A stretch of 64,000 bases of DNA, taken from the NCBI GenBank assembly GCA_902788175.1, contig CADAJF010000009.1:1-64000 (forward strand). Direction: 5' to 3'. Both the position numbers and the translations under genes were made by a program. The stretch comes from an uncultured Bacteroidia bacterium. Lineage in GTDB: Bacteria; Bacteroidota; Bacteroidia; Bacteroidales; UBA932. Below are positions 33,087-41,235 of the stretch, in pieces (the first letter of the stretch is position 1; every line of letters begins with the position of its first letter). Below the pieces are notes generated by a model. The model had not been told where the DNA came from. It was given only the letters and a program-made list of their open reading frames with translations, and did no database searches.

Positions 33087-34229
33087 ATGATTACACTGGA
33101 ACAGATACGGGAGCTGCAGGAGCGGGTGAAAGCCCTGGAAAGCTGCCTGGATATAGCAGGGAAACGGAAAGAAGTGGCTGCCAAGACGCAGGAAACCCTC
33201 TCGCCGGACTTTTGGGGAGACCCCAAGGCTGCGGAGGCTTTCCTTAAAAAACTGGCAAGCGTCAAATCATGGGTGACGGACTATGACAAAGCCTTGTCGC
33301 AGGCCGATGACCTGGAAGTCCTCCATGACTTTGCCCGGGAAAGCCTTTCCGGCCATGAGGAAGAAGCCATGGAAACGCCCGAAACCCAGGAACTTGACCA
33401 GTCTTACCAGCAGGCGCAGGAGGCCGTAGAGGCCCTTGAGCTGCGCAATATGCTGGGCGGGGAAGGGGACAACCTGGGTGCCGTCCTTACCATCAATTCT
33501 GGTGCCGGCGGCACGGAAGCCAACGACTGGAGCGCCATGCTCATGCGCATGTACCTGCGCTGGGGAGAAAGAAACGGCTACAAGATGACGGTCACCTCCC
33601 TTCTGGAAGGCGAAGAAGCCGGCATCAAGAGCACCACCATCGAGGTGGAGGGGGATTACGCCTACGGCTATCTCAAAGCCGAAAACGGCGTGCACCGCCT
33701 GGTGCGGATTTCTCCTTTCAATGCCCAGGGAAAGCGCCAGACCACCTTTTCCAGCGTATTCGTCTATCCGCTGGTGGACGACAGCATCAACATCGAGATC
33801 AATCCCTCGGACCTGGAGTGGGACACCTTCCGCAGCGGTGGCCATGGCGGCCAGAATGTGAACAAGGTGGAAACCGGCGTGCGCGTGCGGCACCTCCCTT
33901 CCGGCATCACCGTGGAGAATACGGAAACCCGCAGTCAGCAGGACAATCGGCAGCGGGCCCTGCTTATCCTGAAATCACGTTTGTACGACATTGAGCTCAA
34001 GAAAAGACAGGAAAAGCAGGCAGAGCTGGAGGGCCAGAAAAAGCGCATCGAGTGGGGTTCCCAGATCCGCAACTACGTCCTGCATCCTTACAAACTGGTG
34101 AAGGATCTCAGGACGGGCTACAACACGGCCGACACCCAGGGCGTGTTGGACGGAGACCTGAACGAGTTCATGAAAACCTACCTGATGGGTACCGGCACCG
34201 CCGTCACAGACCCGGAAGACCTGGATTAA
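33087..34229 (+). CDS. prfB: Peptide chain release factor 2, no programmed frameshift
   Basis: A 380-residue class-I release factor that frees proteins at UAA and UGA. It has the RF2 stop-codon recognition tripeptide SPF (VRISPFNAQGKRQTTFSSVFV) and the universal GGQ peptidyl-hydrolysis loop (GGHGGQNVNKVETGVR). In most bacteria prfB carries an in-frame UGA and +1 shift site around codon 26. Here the matching region reads straight through as ESCLDIAGKRKE in one frame with no stop, so synthesis is not autoregulated in that way. The stop overlaps the convergent fucosidase stop by 4 bases. Confidence 0.95.
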   Translation: MITLEQIRELQERVKALESCLDIAGKRKEVAAKTQETLSPDFWGDPKAAEAFLKKLASVKSWVTDYDKALSQADDLEVLHDFARESLSGHEEEAMETPETQELDQSYQQAQEAVEALELRNMLGGEGDNLGAVLTINSGAGGTEANDWSAMLMRMYLRWGERNGYKMTVTSLLEGEEAGIKSTTIEVEGDYAYGYLKAENGVHRLVRISPFNAQGKRQTTFSSVFVYPLVDDSINIEINPSDLEWDTFRSGGHGGQNVNKVETGVRVRHLPSGITVENTETRSQQDNRQRALLILKSRLYDIELKKRQEKQAELEGQKKRIEWGSQIRNYVLHPYKLVKDLRTGYNTADTQGVLDGDLNEFMKTYLMGTGTAVTDPEDLD

Positions 34230-35617
34230 GGTTTAGGGGCATATACGCCCACTTCGGCAATGGCGAGAAGGCCTTCGAAGGAAGTGAAGCGCACTCGGAC
34301 GGATTCCGCTGTCGTAGCCGGGAAGCGGCAGAGGTGAACTTTCCCGGAGCCGGAAGCCTGTTCGAAAACGGCCTTCCAGGCCCCTTCCTGTAGCACTTCC
34401 ACCGTAAAACCCTTCAGTTTGCACTCTCCTCCTGTGGTGATTACCACCATGGAAACGGGAGTGTTCTTATCTAAATCTACCTGCCACCAGGGTGCTTTCA
34501 CGGCCGGGCTGGACTCCCAGCAGGTGCCGAAATTGTCGTCATTTGCCAGGTCCATCAGGAGGCAGTCTTCCGACCAGGAGGAGTCACAAGGCCGGCCTGT
34601 GGCAAGATTGATGTCTGTGACGGGGGCGGGGGACTGCGGCACATCTACAAGGTGCCCGGTATTTTCCCAGATTTCCCCGATGCGCCGGAAAGCGGCTACG
34701 GCATTGGAGTCTATGAGGCCGTCCCGGTTGGGCGCGGCGTTGAGGATGTAGGTGCAGTAAGCGTTGTTGTAGGGGATGATGTTGTCCCGCACAATGGCAT
34801 CCACGTCTTTGAGCTGGTCTGTAGGGAAGGATTCCTTCCAGAACCAGGTGCGCTGCAGCGGATAGCAGGCCATGGCCGGGAGGCGGTTGGTGCTGGCCGA
34901 TATCCGCTCCCCGGCGCCCTGCTCGTAGCAGCGGATGTCGGAGTAGAAAAGGGCCTCCTGCGGGTATTTGGAGCCGTTGAGGTCCATGACCAGGCAGTTG
35001 GGCTGCAGGCTCTTGACGTAATGATAGATTTCCGGGAAGGAGACATCTTCATAGGAAATACGGCCCCAGGGAGCGTCCCAGCCGTCGAACATGATGGTGT
35101 TCACCGGACCGTATCCGGTAAGGAGTTCCCTGAGCTGGGCCTTGATGAACGCCGTCTTTTCCGCGGTGAAGGGCAGCGTATGGCGAATGCGGTGATGGGT
35201 ATCCAGAATGGAAAAATGAAACATCACCTGCATGCCGGCCTCCTGCAGGGCATCTGTGAGCTCTTTGAGAATGTCCCTTCCCAGCGGGCTGTGCATTACG
35301 CTGTAGTCTGTGGTGGCGGTATCCCACATACAGAAGCCTGCGTGGTGCTTCACGCTCACGCAGATGAACCTGGCACCGGCGCTGCGGGCCGTTTCCACCC
35401 ACTGGCGGGTGTCCAGCTTTGCGGGGTTGAACACTTCCGGGCTCAGGTCCGGGTCTGTCCAGTCGGCCTCCTGGAAAGTGGGAAGGCCGAAGTGGATGAA
35501 CATCCCCAGGCGCAGATCCACGAATTCCTGCTGCAACTGGTGCAAACTTTTAGGTTGGGCCGAAAGCCCCACGCAAAGGCTTCCCAGCAATAGGGCAAAG
35601 GACAAAAGCTTCTTCAT
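34226..35617 (-). CDS. Secreted alpha-L-fucosidase (GH29) with C-terminal F5/8-type domain
   Basis: A 463-residue protein with a signal peptide (LLSFALLLGSLCVGLSA). The GH29 barrel runs from about residue 30 to 330: LRLGMFIHFGLPTF, CVSVKHHAGFCMWD, then NTIMFDGWDAPW, whose Asp is the likely nucleophile by family pattern. The last 125 residues (VTDINLATGRPCDSSW to AIAEVGVYAP) look like an F5/8-type-C (CBM32) carbohydrate-binding module. It removes terminal fucose from host or dietary glycans in the periplasm or outside. The gene is single, not in an obvious polysaccharide locus. A good promoter lies 4 bases before its start codon. Confidence 0.92.
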   Translation of the reverse strand: MKKLLSFALLLGSLCVGLSAQPKSLHQLQQEFVDLRLGMFIHFGLPTFQEADWTDPDLSPEVFNPAKLDTRQWVETARSAGARFICVSVKHHAGFCMWDTATTDYSVMHSPLGRDILKELTDALQEAGMQVMFHFSILDTHHRIRHTLPFTAEKTAFIKAQLRELLTGYGPVNTIMFDGWDAPWGRISYEDVSFPEIYHYVKSLQPNCLVMDLNGSKYPQEALFYSDIRCYEQGAGERISASTNRLPAMACYPLQRTWFWKESFPTDQLKDVDAIVRDNIIPYNNAYCTYILNAAPNRDGLIDSNAVAAFRRIGEIWENTGHLVDVPQSPAPVTDINLATGRPCDSSWSEDCLLMDLANDDNFGTCWESSPAVKAPWWQVDLDKNTPVSMVVITTGGECKLKGFTVEVLQEGAWKAVFEQASGSGKVHLCRFPATTAESVRVRFTSFEGLLAIAEVGVYAPKP

Positions 35618-35621
35618 AGCA

Positions 35622-35652
35622 CAAAGTTACAAGAAATAAACCGCTCCCGCAA
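35622..35652 (-). promoter_or_regulatory. Fucosidase promoter
   Basis: Minus-strand TAACTTTG (35622-35629) with TTG (35650-35652) 20 bases upstream matches the Bacteroidota consensus. Only 4 bases separate the -7 box from the start codon at 35617. Confidence 0.65.
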
Positions 35653-35665
35653 CTGCCATGGGTGA

Positions 35666-35986
35666 CTAAAACACCCTGACGCTAATCTGCCGACCGAGAC
35701 CACGGAAAAGCTTTACAAGGGTGGAGAGCTGGATGTCTGTGTGCCCCCGCTCAATCCGAGAGATAAAGCTTTTCTTTGCACCAATCTTGTTGGCCAGTTG
35801 CTCTTGAGTGAGACCCGCCCTGCGGCGCTCGCTCTTGAGTTGCTCCCCAATGATGAAGGCGTCGCATTCCATATCGAACTGTTCCCGCTGCGCCGTACCT
35901 CTTGCACCAAAGTCTTCAGAGATAAGATCCTCAATGGGTGTTAGTTTTGTCATTTTATTATTCATTGTGCTGTCGTTTACATTCAT
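35666..35986 (-). CDS. XRE-family antitoxin (HigA-like)
   Basis: A protein of up to 106 residues with a C-terminal helix-turn-helix: GEQLKSERRRAGLTQEQLANKIGAKKSFISRIERG, the classical XRE pattern. It is encoded directly downstream of a RelE/HigB-type toxin gene with overlapping ends, the toxin-first order of HigBA modules. It should bind and neutralise the toxin and repress the operon at the palindrome near 36341. The start could also be the ATG at 35965 or 35953; the longest form overlaps the toxin gene by 29 bases. Confidence 0.85.
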   Translation of the reverse strand: MNVNDSTMNNKMTKLTPIEDLISEDFGARGTAQREQFDMECDAFIIGEQLKSERRRAGLTQEQLANKIGAKKSFISRIERGHTDIQLSTLVKLFRGLGRQISVRVF

Positions 35987-36317
35987 AATACTTTTGCATT
36001 AATGCTTCAGCCCTATCAATCTGTTTTGTCGGGGTCTTTTGGGTTTTCTTTTGAAATCCATTAAACAAAACAACCAAGTCTCCCTCATCAAAACAGCAGA
36101 ATACTCGATAAATATTGCTCGCAGCCTCAATTCTAATCTCGTAAAGCCCCCTCCTCCCTCGTATAGCTTTTATGAACTTGGCAGGGATAATCTCTACCGT
36201 CATAATTAGGGTCAGTACTTGATACAGTTTTTTCAGTGTCTCCCTGTCCAGTGTTTTTCGGAACTCCTTGAAGTGTTCCTCGAACACGACCACTTCCCTT
36301 ACGAACGTTTTCCTCAT
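35958..36317 (-). CDS. RelE/HigB-type toxin
   Basis: A 119-residue basic protein with the HigB/Gp49-like RelE fold pattern: LYEIRIEAASNIYRVFCCFDEGDLVVLFNGFQKKTQKTP then EIxxA-like QIDRAEALMQKYY. Such toxins cleave mRNA on the ribosome. ATG 36317 is preferred to an in-frame ATG at 36335, because a -7 promoter box (36333-36340) overlaps the latter. Partner antitoxin is the next gene. The pair sits at the left edge of the AT-rich accessory segment. Confidence 0.87.
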   Translation of the reverse strand: MRKTFVREVVVFEEHFKEFRKTLDRETLKKLYQVLTLIMTVEIIPAKFIKAIRGRRGLYEIRIEAASNIYRVFCCFDEGDLVVLFNGFQKKTQKTPTKQIDRAEALMQKYYECKRQHNE

Positions 36318-36332
36318 ACAGGTCTCAAGATA

Positions 36333-36350
36333 CAAAGTTAACTAATTAGT
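36333..36350 (-). promoter_or_regulatory. Promoter and probable operator of the toxin-antitoxin operon
   Basis: Minus-strand TAACTTTG (36333-36340) matches the -7 consensus and is touched by a perfect 10-bp palindrome ACTAATTAGT (36341-36350). A palindrome overlapping the promoter is the expected HigA or toxin-antitoxin complex binding site. Confidence 0.65.
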
Positions 36351-36391
36351 GAACATAATCCAAAAAAGAGGACAGTTATTTGACACAGGTC

Positions 36392-36419
36392 CTCATGCGA
36401 ACATAAGGAATAAGGCCGA
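36392..36419 (+). repeat. Left 28-bp direct repeat of the accessory block
   Basis: The unit starts CTCATGCGAACATAAGGAAT and ends GGCCGA. A copy with three differences (all purine transitions) lies at 43205-43232, about 6.8 kb away in the same orientation. Together they bracket the fimbrillin-LRR-kinase block. Confidence 0.75.
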
Positions 36420-36630
36420 TGGTTGCAAGAATCGTAAAAAAGAAAGTGTGGTTTCACCCGATTCTTTACATTTCAACCGACCATTCGTTAAAAAGAATCA
36501 CGTTTCGACAGATATCTGTCAACCCCTGCCACCTTCAAATGGACCAACGTGGACTTGACGGGAGGGGGGATGGAATGTATCTTTGTCCGGTGTCAGATTA
36601 TGCGCTGCCAGAATATAACCCAAAACTGAT
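36420..36630 (+). promoter_or_regulatory. Gap with promoter for the 122-residue protein gene
   Basis: Between the toxin-antitoxin operon and 36631 I see no convincing gene. TTG (36555-36557) and TATCTTTG (36578-36585), with a 20-base spacer, form a good promoter pointing rightwards, 45 bases before the ATG at 36631. It probably drives the run of three genes to 39299. Confidence 0.6.
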
Positions 36631-36999
36631 ATGAAAGTGTCGAAACAAAACATTCCGCAGGTCTCTTATGCAAGAGTGCTGAAATGGGCAAAGAAACAAG
36701 CGCCTACGCTGCCGAATTCAAATTCAATACTGATTCCCAAATATGGGGGAAGAAGCAAGACCCCTTTTCGGTTGTGGGTGTTTGCCGACAGTCTGCTCCT
36801 AATGAGCAGTGAAGAGGCCAGGAGACAATCCCAGTATATCCTTGACAGGGAGAAATGGGAGCGCTTCTGCGAATTCGTGAAAAAGAATCCCGGAATTGGA
36901 ACCAGTGAATTGGCAAAACGCTACAAAGAATATGGCTGTACAAACTATTTGTTCTGGCCATCCATTATTTCCATCTGTAAGAAGTATCACAACCTGTAG
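36631..36999 (+). CDS. Unknown basic protein, 122 residues
   Basis: An intact frame with its own promoter, not assigned to a family. It is basic, soluble and has no signal peptide. The C-terminal half (FCEFVKKNPGIGTSELAKRY then GCTNYLFWPSIISICKKYH) looks like a small winged-helix or DNA-binding fold; the N-terminal half contains KYGGRSKTPFRLWVFADSLL. It is the first gene of the accessory run, 12 bases before the 51-residue peptide gene, so it may regulate or process the surface proteins that follow. That is inference from position. Confidence 0.65.
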   Translation: MKVSKQNIPQVSYARVLKWAKKQAPTLPNSNSILIPKYGGRSKTPFRLWVFADSLLLMSSEEARRQSQYILDREKWERFCEFVKKNPGIGTSELAKRYKEYGCTNYLFWPSIISICKKYHNL

Positions 37000-37011
37000 C
37001 TCTTAAACCCT

Positions 37012-37167
37012 ATGAAGAAAAATAATGATTCTGTTGCTTACGAGCGTCCTTCCGTTATGGTCTTCTCTATTCCCGTCGAATCCATCATTTGCGTTTCTCC
37101 CGGCAAGAACGAAGGTACTGGGGAAGAGGATTGGGGGAGTGGTGTAATGATGCCGGACCTTATCTAG
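37012..37167 (+). CDS. 51-residue peptide gene before the fimbrillin-LRR gene
   Basis: A short frame, MKKNNDSVAYERPSVMVFSI to GSGVMMPDLI. The pattern YxxPxVxVxxxxxE then a Cys-Ser-Pro-Gly stretch resembles small ORFs often found before fimbrillin-type genes in Bacteroidales; the family has no known function. No signal peptide. Residues 34-41 (EGTGEEDW) match the last residues of the large lipoprotein encoded 50 bases downstream (EGTGEENW) although the codons differ at several synonymous positions. It follows the 122-residue gene by 12 bases, so the three are probably one transcript. Confidence 0.65.
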   Translation: MKKNNDSVAYERPSVMVFSIPVESIICVSPGKNEGTGEEDWGSGVMMPDLI

Positions 37168-37217
37168 CTCAATCTGATTGTCACCCTTTCCGTCATAAAC
37201 GAGAAAACAAACGAACG

Positions 37218-39299
37218 ATGAAACACAGTAGCTTTTGTCTTATAGCCCTAATAGCCATAACGGCCGCAAGTTGCTCCTTGAAGGAGAACTTTCAAAGTGT
37301 CCAAACCGTAACGCGGGAACTAACCATAGAAGCAAGACGGGAAGGTGGTGATAAACAGACAAAGACCTTCCGGGACGACTCGGATGGATCTGTCTGGTGG
37401 ACTCCCGGAGACGCCATCAGCCTTTTCTATGGCTCAGGAACGAATGGGGGTAGCAAATTTACCTCGACAGCCACCGAAAACAGCATGGTGACCAATTTCA
37501 CCGGCATGATTACTGCCATAACTGGCGGCGGAGAGATTACCCCGGATGCAACCTATTTCTGGGGCTTGTATCCCTATAACGAAGATGCAGAATGTGACGG
37601 CTCTTCTGTTACAATGACACTTCCTACCCGGCAAACAGCCGTTCCCGGAACATTCGCCACCAATACATTCCCATCCATCGGCCAGTCCCAAGGGTTAATC
37701 ATGGGCTTTTACAATGTATGTGGCGGGTTAAAGTTCTCCGTAACTAAAGAAGGGCTAAAAAAAGTCACCCTAAAGAGCAATAACGGAGAGTTGATTACCG
37801 GCAGGGCGAAGATCGGCTTCAACGCTTCAACCGGCCTTCCCGAGGTAAAGGAAATCATAGACGGGTCGGACGAGATTGTATTGGAAGCCCCTGCGGGAGA
37901 ATTTTTTGAGGTGGGGCAGTTTTATTTCATGGTCATGTTCCCGACAAAGTTCACGGGCGGCTTTACCGTGAAGCTGGAAACCTTCACGGAAGAGGCTAGC
38001 ATACAAAAAACAGGAACCATTACTGCCAAGCGTTCGATTTTCGGGAAGCTTGCCAACATGGACGCAACTGCCGCGTATGCCCCCAAGACGGGCCCCATCC
38101 CTGTGGAAGACCCGAACTTCAAAGCATACTTGGTTGAAAACTACGACCAGGATGGAGATGGTGAGATCAGTTACGAAGAAGCCGCAGGGATTAAAACTAT
38201 TTCCAATCGACGCCGCGTCTATGTTGATGACAATAGATATTATGAAACTACCACCTGGCTGGCCGGGATGACGGGCTTTTCTTTGCAGGGTATTGAATTC
38301 ATGCCAAACCTAGAGGAACTGAAATACAGGAGCAACGATGACGAATATGCTCTTTCCAGTCTGGATTTATCGAATAATCCCGCACTCACGAAAATAAATG
38401 TTCACAACCACTCATTGAGTAGTCTCGATTTGTCAAATTGTCCGGAGTTAACCGATCTTTCATGTTCTCGCGATGTTTATGCGCTGGATAACCATAATGT
38501 GAACGGGTATTATGCAACCGGGAATCTTCGTTCGTTAGACTTGACAAATAACCCTAAATTACAGAACCTGTCCTGTTATGGCTGTAATATCGAAGGTCAA
38601 TTAGATCTTAGCAATTGTGCAGAACTACAAGTTATATATGCTTATTATAATGATTTTGAGGAACTAATCCTGGGTGAAAAGCTGCACTTGTGGAGACTCT
38701 ATCTTGCGGGCTGTAAGAAGCTAACATCCCTTGACTTGTCCGGCTGTCCCAACCTCAAATGGATTTCGACTTATTATACAGAAAAACTCGTCGCCATAGA
38801 TTATAGTTTTTGTCCGAATCTCCAGACTTTGTACGAACCGCCTGCAGGGTCCAATCTGTCATCAAACACGTCACTTACATATTTAGAGAGTTCCTATCCA
38901 AAAATTGCCGGGCAGCTGGGTTATTTAACCGGCTTGAAGGAATTGAAAACAAGCGGTTTCACCAGCTTGGATTTATCGGCAAACGTGAACATAAGGCAGC
39001 TAACCATCTGGAATACAGAATCATCGGCCAGTATAAACATTACTAAATTGGCTAATCTTATTTCCTTGGACATAGCTTCTTATGCTGATATCCATACCCT
39101 TAATATCAGTAAGAATTCACAATTGGTGGATTTTACTACCCATAGTAATCCTGCGTTGAATACTTTGCTTGTTGCTGAAGGGCAGAGTATTGAAGGAGTC
39201 ACAGTCAACCGCTCTGATGAAAAGATTCATCCCAACACGCAAATTGTCATTGTCCCTGCCAATGGCGGCGGAGAAGGCACCGGTGAAGAAAACTGGTAG
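37218..39299 (+). CDS. Fimbrillin-like lipoprotein with EF-hand-like motif and leucine-rich repeats
   Basis: A 693-residue surface protein. It has a lipobox signal (FCLIALIAITAASCSLKE); a fimbrillin-like beta domain (about 20-290) with the family stretch DGSVWWTPGDAISLFYG; and a calcium-loop-like DQDGDGEISYEE at residues 310-321. From about 350 to 680 run leucine-rich repeats of the Bacteroidales type (LSSLDLSNNPALTKI, LRSLDLTNNPKLQNL). The end is PANGGGEGTGEENW. Start ATG 37218 gives the lipoprotein signal; an upstream in-frame extension is not needed. Fimbrillin domains polymerise into pili or coat the cell, and LRRs bind proteins, so an adhesin is likely. It shares its EF-hand/LRR module with the protein at 39946. 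Confidence 0.8.
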   Translation: MKHSSFCLIALIAITAASCSLKENFQSVQTVTRELTIEARREGGDKQTKTFRDDSDGSVWWTPGDAISLFYGSGTNGGSKFTSTATENSMVTNFTGMITAITGGGEITPDATYFWGLYPYNEDAECDGSSVTMTLPTRQTAVPGTFATNTFPSIGQSQGLIMGFYNVCGGLKFSVTKEGLKKVTLKSNNGELITGRAKIGFNASTGLPEVKEIIDGSDEIVLEAPAGEFFEVGQFYFMVMFPTKFTGGFTVKLETFTEEASIQKTGTITAKRSIFGKLANMDATAAYAPKTGPIPVEDPNFKAYLVENYDQDGDGEISYEEAAGIKTISNRRRVYVDDNRYYETTTWLAGMTGFSLQGIEFMPNLEELKYRSNDDEYALSSLDLSNNPALTKINVHNHSLSSLDLSNCPELTDLSCSRDVYALDNHNVNGYYATGNLRSLDLTNNPKLQNLSCYGCNIEGQLDLSNCAELQVIYAYYNDFEELILGEKLHLWRLYLAGCKKLTSLDLSGCPNLKWISTYYTEKLVAIDYSFCPNLQTLYEPPAGSNLSSNTSLTYLESSYPKIAGQLGYLTGLKELKTSGFTSLDLSANVNIRQLTIWNTESSASINITKLANLISLDIASYADIHTLNISKNSQLVDFTTHSNPALNTLLVAEGQSIEGVTVNRSDEKIHPNTQIVIVPANGGGEGTGEENW

Positions 39300-39318
39300 T
39301 TAAACCGAGTTTTAATAA

Positions 39319-39326
39319 TATCTTTG
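39319..39326 (+). promoter_or_regulatory. Promoter -7 box before the 189-residue regulator-like gene
   Basis: TATCTTTG matches TAnnTTTG, 19 bases after the preceding stop and 8 bases before the start codon, so this gene is transcribed separately from the fimbrillin-LRR gene, with a very short leader. Confidence 0.6.
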
Positions 39327-39334
39327 CATCAGCA

Positions 39335-39904
39335 ATGCCTAATACTATTCCTGAAATTGCATTCCTGTTGAAGGAGGTGGAGAGGAAGTATGGCCGGGAG
39401 GTCCATACTTCCACGGATTTCGAGTCCCTGTCGGTAGTTATCGAGCGGGAAATCAACGAGTATATTTCGGCTTCCACGCTCAAACGCCTGTGGGGATACG
39501 TGAGTTCCAATCCCACGCCGCGGATCGTTACGCTGGATGTCCTGTGTCGGTTCATTGGCCACTCGTCTTTCACTGTCTGGCGTGAGTCTCTCAAGCATTC
39601 CCCGTACTTCGAGTCCGGTTTCTTTACCACCGTATGCATATCGTCGGCCGACCTGCGTTCCGGAGAAAGAATGCTCATCGGCTGGATGCCCAATCGTCTG
39701 ATAACGCTTGAGTACCTGGGAGAAAGCCGCTTCCGGGTACTCAAAAGCGAAAATGCCAAGCTGAAGGAAGGCGACTGTTTCAGCGCAGCCCAATTCCTGC
39801 TGGGTTATCCCCTGTTCATTGACCATATAGATCGGGCCGATGGCCCCACTCCCGCCTACGTCGCCGGAAAAAACGCCGGACTTAACCGCTTGGAAAAACT
39901 GTAA
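39335..39904 (+). CDS. Bacteroidales regulator-like protein, 189 residues
   Basis: Recognisable as a conserved Bacteroidales family of unknown function. The N-terminal third has the pattern STDFESLSVVIEREINEYISASTLKRLWGYV followed by PRIVTLDVLCRFIGHSSF, which looks like a helix-turn-helix-type DNA-binding unit. The C-terminal part (MLIGWMPNRLITLEYLG, EGDCFSAAQFLLGYPLF) is beta-rich and may sense a ligand or partner. No signal peptide, so cytosolic. It lies between the two LRR lipoprotein genes and near the kinase gene, so it may control them. Function is inferred, not known. Confidence 0.65.
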   Translation: MPNTIPEIAFLLKEVERKYGREVHTSTDFESLSVVIEREINEYISASTLKRLWGYVSSNPTPRIVTLDVLCRFIGHSSFTVWRESLKHSPYFESGFFTTVCISSADLRSGERMLIGWMPNRLITLEYLGESRFRVLKSENAKLKEGDCFSAAQFLLGYPLFIDHIDRADGPTPAYVAGKNAGLNRLEKL

Positions 39905-39945
39905 GCGGTTTGTTATTTTCACCTATTCTTCGTACATTGCAATGC

Positions 39946-41235
39946 ATGTCGCAACGAATCGCATCGCAATGGTTTCTGGCGGCGCTGATGGCGCTATGGC
40001 TGATTTCCTGCCGGGGAAGCGGGAACGATTTTCCTGCCCCGGAAATAACAAACGTGGAGGCTGTAGTCACTGGAACCACAGCCACGTTACGTTGCACCCT
40101 GTCCAACGGGCGCATAGAGCGTTGTGGCTTTCGCCTCAGTGACGGAGAAACAGAGACCGAACTTGACGCTGTACTGTCCGGGACCGCTTTCGAGACAGAA
40201 GTTCAGGGTTTGCGGGTAGATAAGACCTATTCCTGGGTGGCCTTCATATCGGCCAGTGAGAGTGAAATCTGTTCCCGTTTGCAGGCTTTTACGGCGCCAG
40301 AGGGTATTATTCCCATTCCGGACCCTGCCTTTAAAAAATACCTGGTTAACAATTATGACACCGACATTGATGGGGAATTATCCCAGGCAGAGGCGAAAAC
40401 TATCTGGCGCATCAGTTTCTGTACCAACGAATTGAATGTCAAATCCCTGTCCGGGATACAGTACATGCCTGCTCTTGAGGAAATAAACTGTCCAGGTGAA
40501 TATCTGGATAACTTCGATTTAGGGGATCGTGAGCACTATTACCTGAGCAGGAGGTATCAGTTTGACAAGTATGGGCCAATTGGAACTTTGGAGTATGTAG
40601 ATGTTTCCCGAAACCCCGCATTGCGTGTTTTGCGGCTGGGTAACAATGCTGCATTGGGAGATTTGCTTCTAACGCTGGATTTATCCAAAAACATAAGCCT
40701 GGAAAGGCTTGACTTGGGCATGACTGCTTTGCAAATGCCAGATGTTTCTCATCTTCCCGGCCTCGTTGAGATGCGTTTCAGCCATTTGTGGGGGCCTTTC
40801 CCGAACTTGGAGCTTTTTGCTAAATTAGAGGTATTGGATTTCTGTTTTGAACAAACCGGTCGCAAAATGGACGTAGATGTATCTCACTGCCCTAATTTGG
40901 AGGAGCTATATATCGGAGGTATTGCCAAAACGCTATCCGATTTGTCTTTCAATCCGAAAATGCGGGTACTGATGGATATCTGCAATGGATTTACCGAGAG
41001 GGATTTGTCTGTCCTTCCCAAACTTACCGCTTTTCATGGACACGGGAATCATTACCGCTCCCTGGACGTGTCTGCCAACCCGGATTTGATATCTTTGATG
41101 GTTTCTCCGATGGAAAACAACTTGCTTGAAACGCTTTACATTGCCCCCGGGCAGAAGATTCCGGGCGTTACAGAAAACCGAAGCGAGGAATATATTCCCG
41201 TTTATACGCAAATTGTGGTGAAATCAGTCGAATAG
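39946..41235 (+). CDS. LRR lipoprotein with Fn3-like N-terminal domain
   Basis: A 429-residue surface protein: lipobox signal ([16 protein letters not shown]), an Fn3- or Ig-like beta domain (about 25-120; [20 protein letters not shown]), the EF-hand-like [12 protein letters not shown] at 138-149, then divergent leucine-rich repeats ([35 protein letters not shown]). It ends TQIVVKSVE. The IPxxDPxFKxYLVxNYDxDxDG module and the [16 protein letters not shown] ending are shared with the protein at 37218, so the two are modular relatives with exchanged N-termini. ATG 39946 gives the signal peptide. Its stop overlaps the convergent kinase stop region by 12 bases. Confidence 0.78.
   Translation: MSQRIASQWFLAALMALWLISCRGSGNDFPAPEITNVEAVVTGTTATLRCTLSNGRIERCGFRLSDGETETELDAVLSGTAFETEVQGLRVDKTYSWVAFISASESEICSRLQAFTAPEGIIPIPDPAFKKYLVNNYDTDIDGELSQAEAKTIWRISFCTNELNVKSLSGIQYMPALEEINCPGEYLDNFDLGDREHYYLSRRYQFDKYGPIGTLEYVDVSRNPALRVLRLGNNAALGDLLLTLDLSKNISLERLDLGMTALQMPDVSHLPGLVEMRFSHLWGPFPNLELFAKLEVLDFCFEQTGRKMDVDVSHCPNLEELYIGGIAKTLSDLSFNPKMRVLMDICNGFTERDLSVLPKLTAFHGHGNHYRSLDVSANPDLISLMVSPMENNLLETLYIAPGQKIPGVTENRSEEYIPVYTQIVVKSVE

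Noticed and set aside
35958-36335. Longer toxin form starting at 36335
   Set aside because: That start codon overlaps the -7 promoter box; ATG 36317 fits transcription better.
36419-36634. 71-codon frame ending in an ATGA overlap with the 122-residue gene
   Set aside because: It spans the promoter of that gene, has no recognisable sequence and starts inside the direct repeat; the overlap is probably chance.
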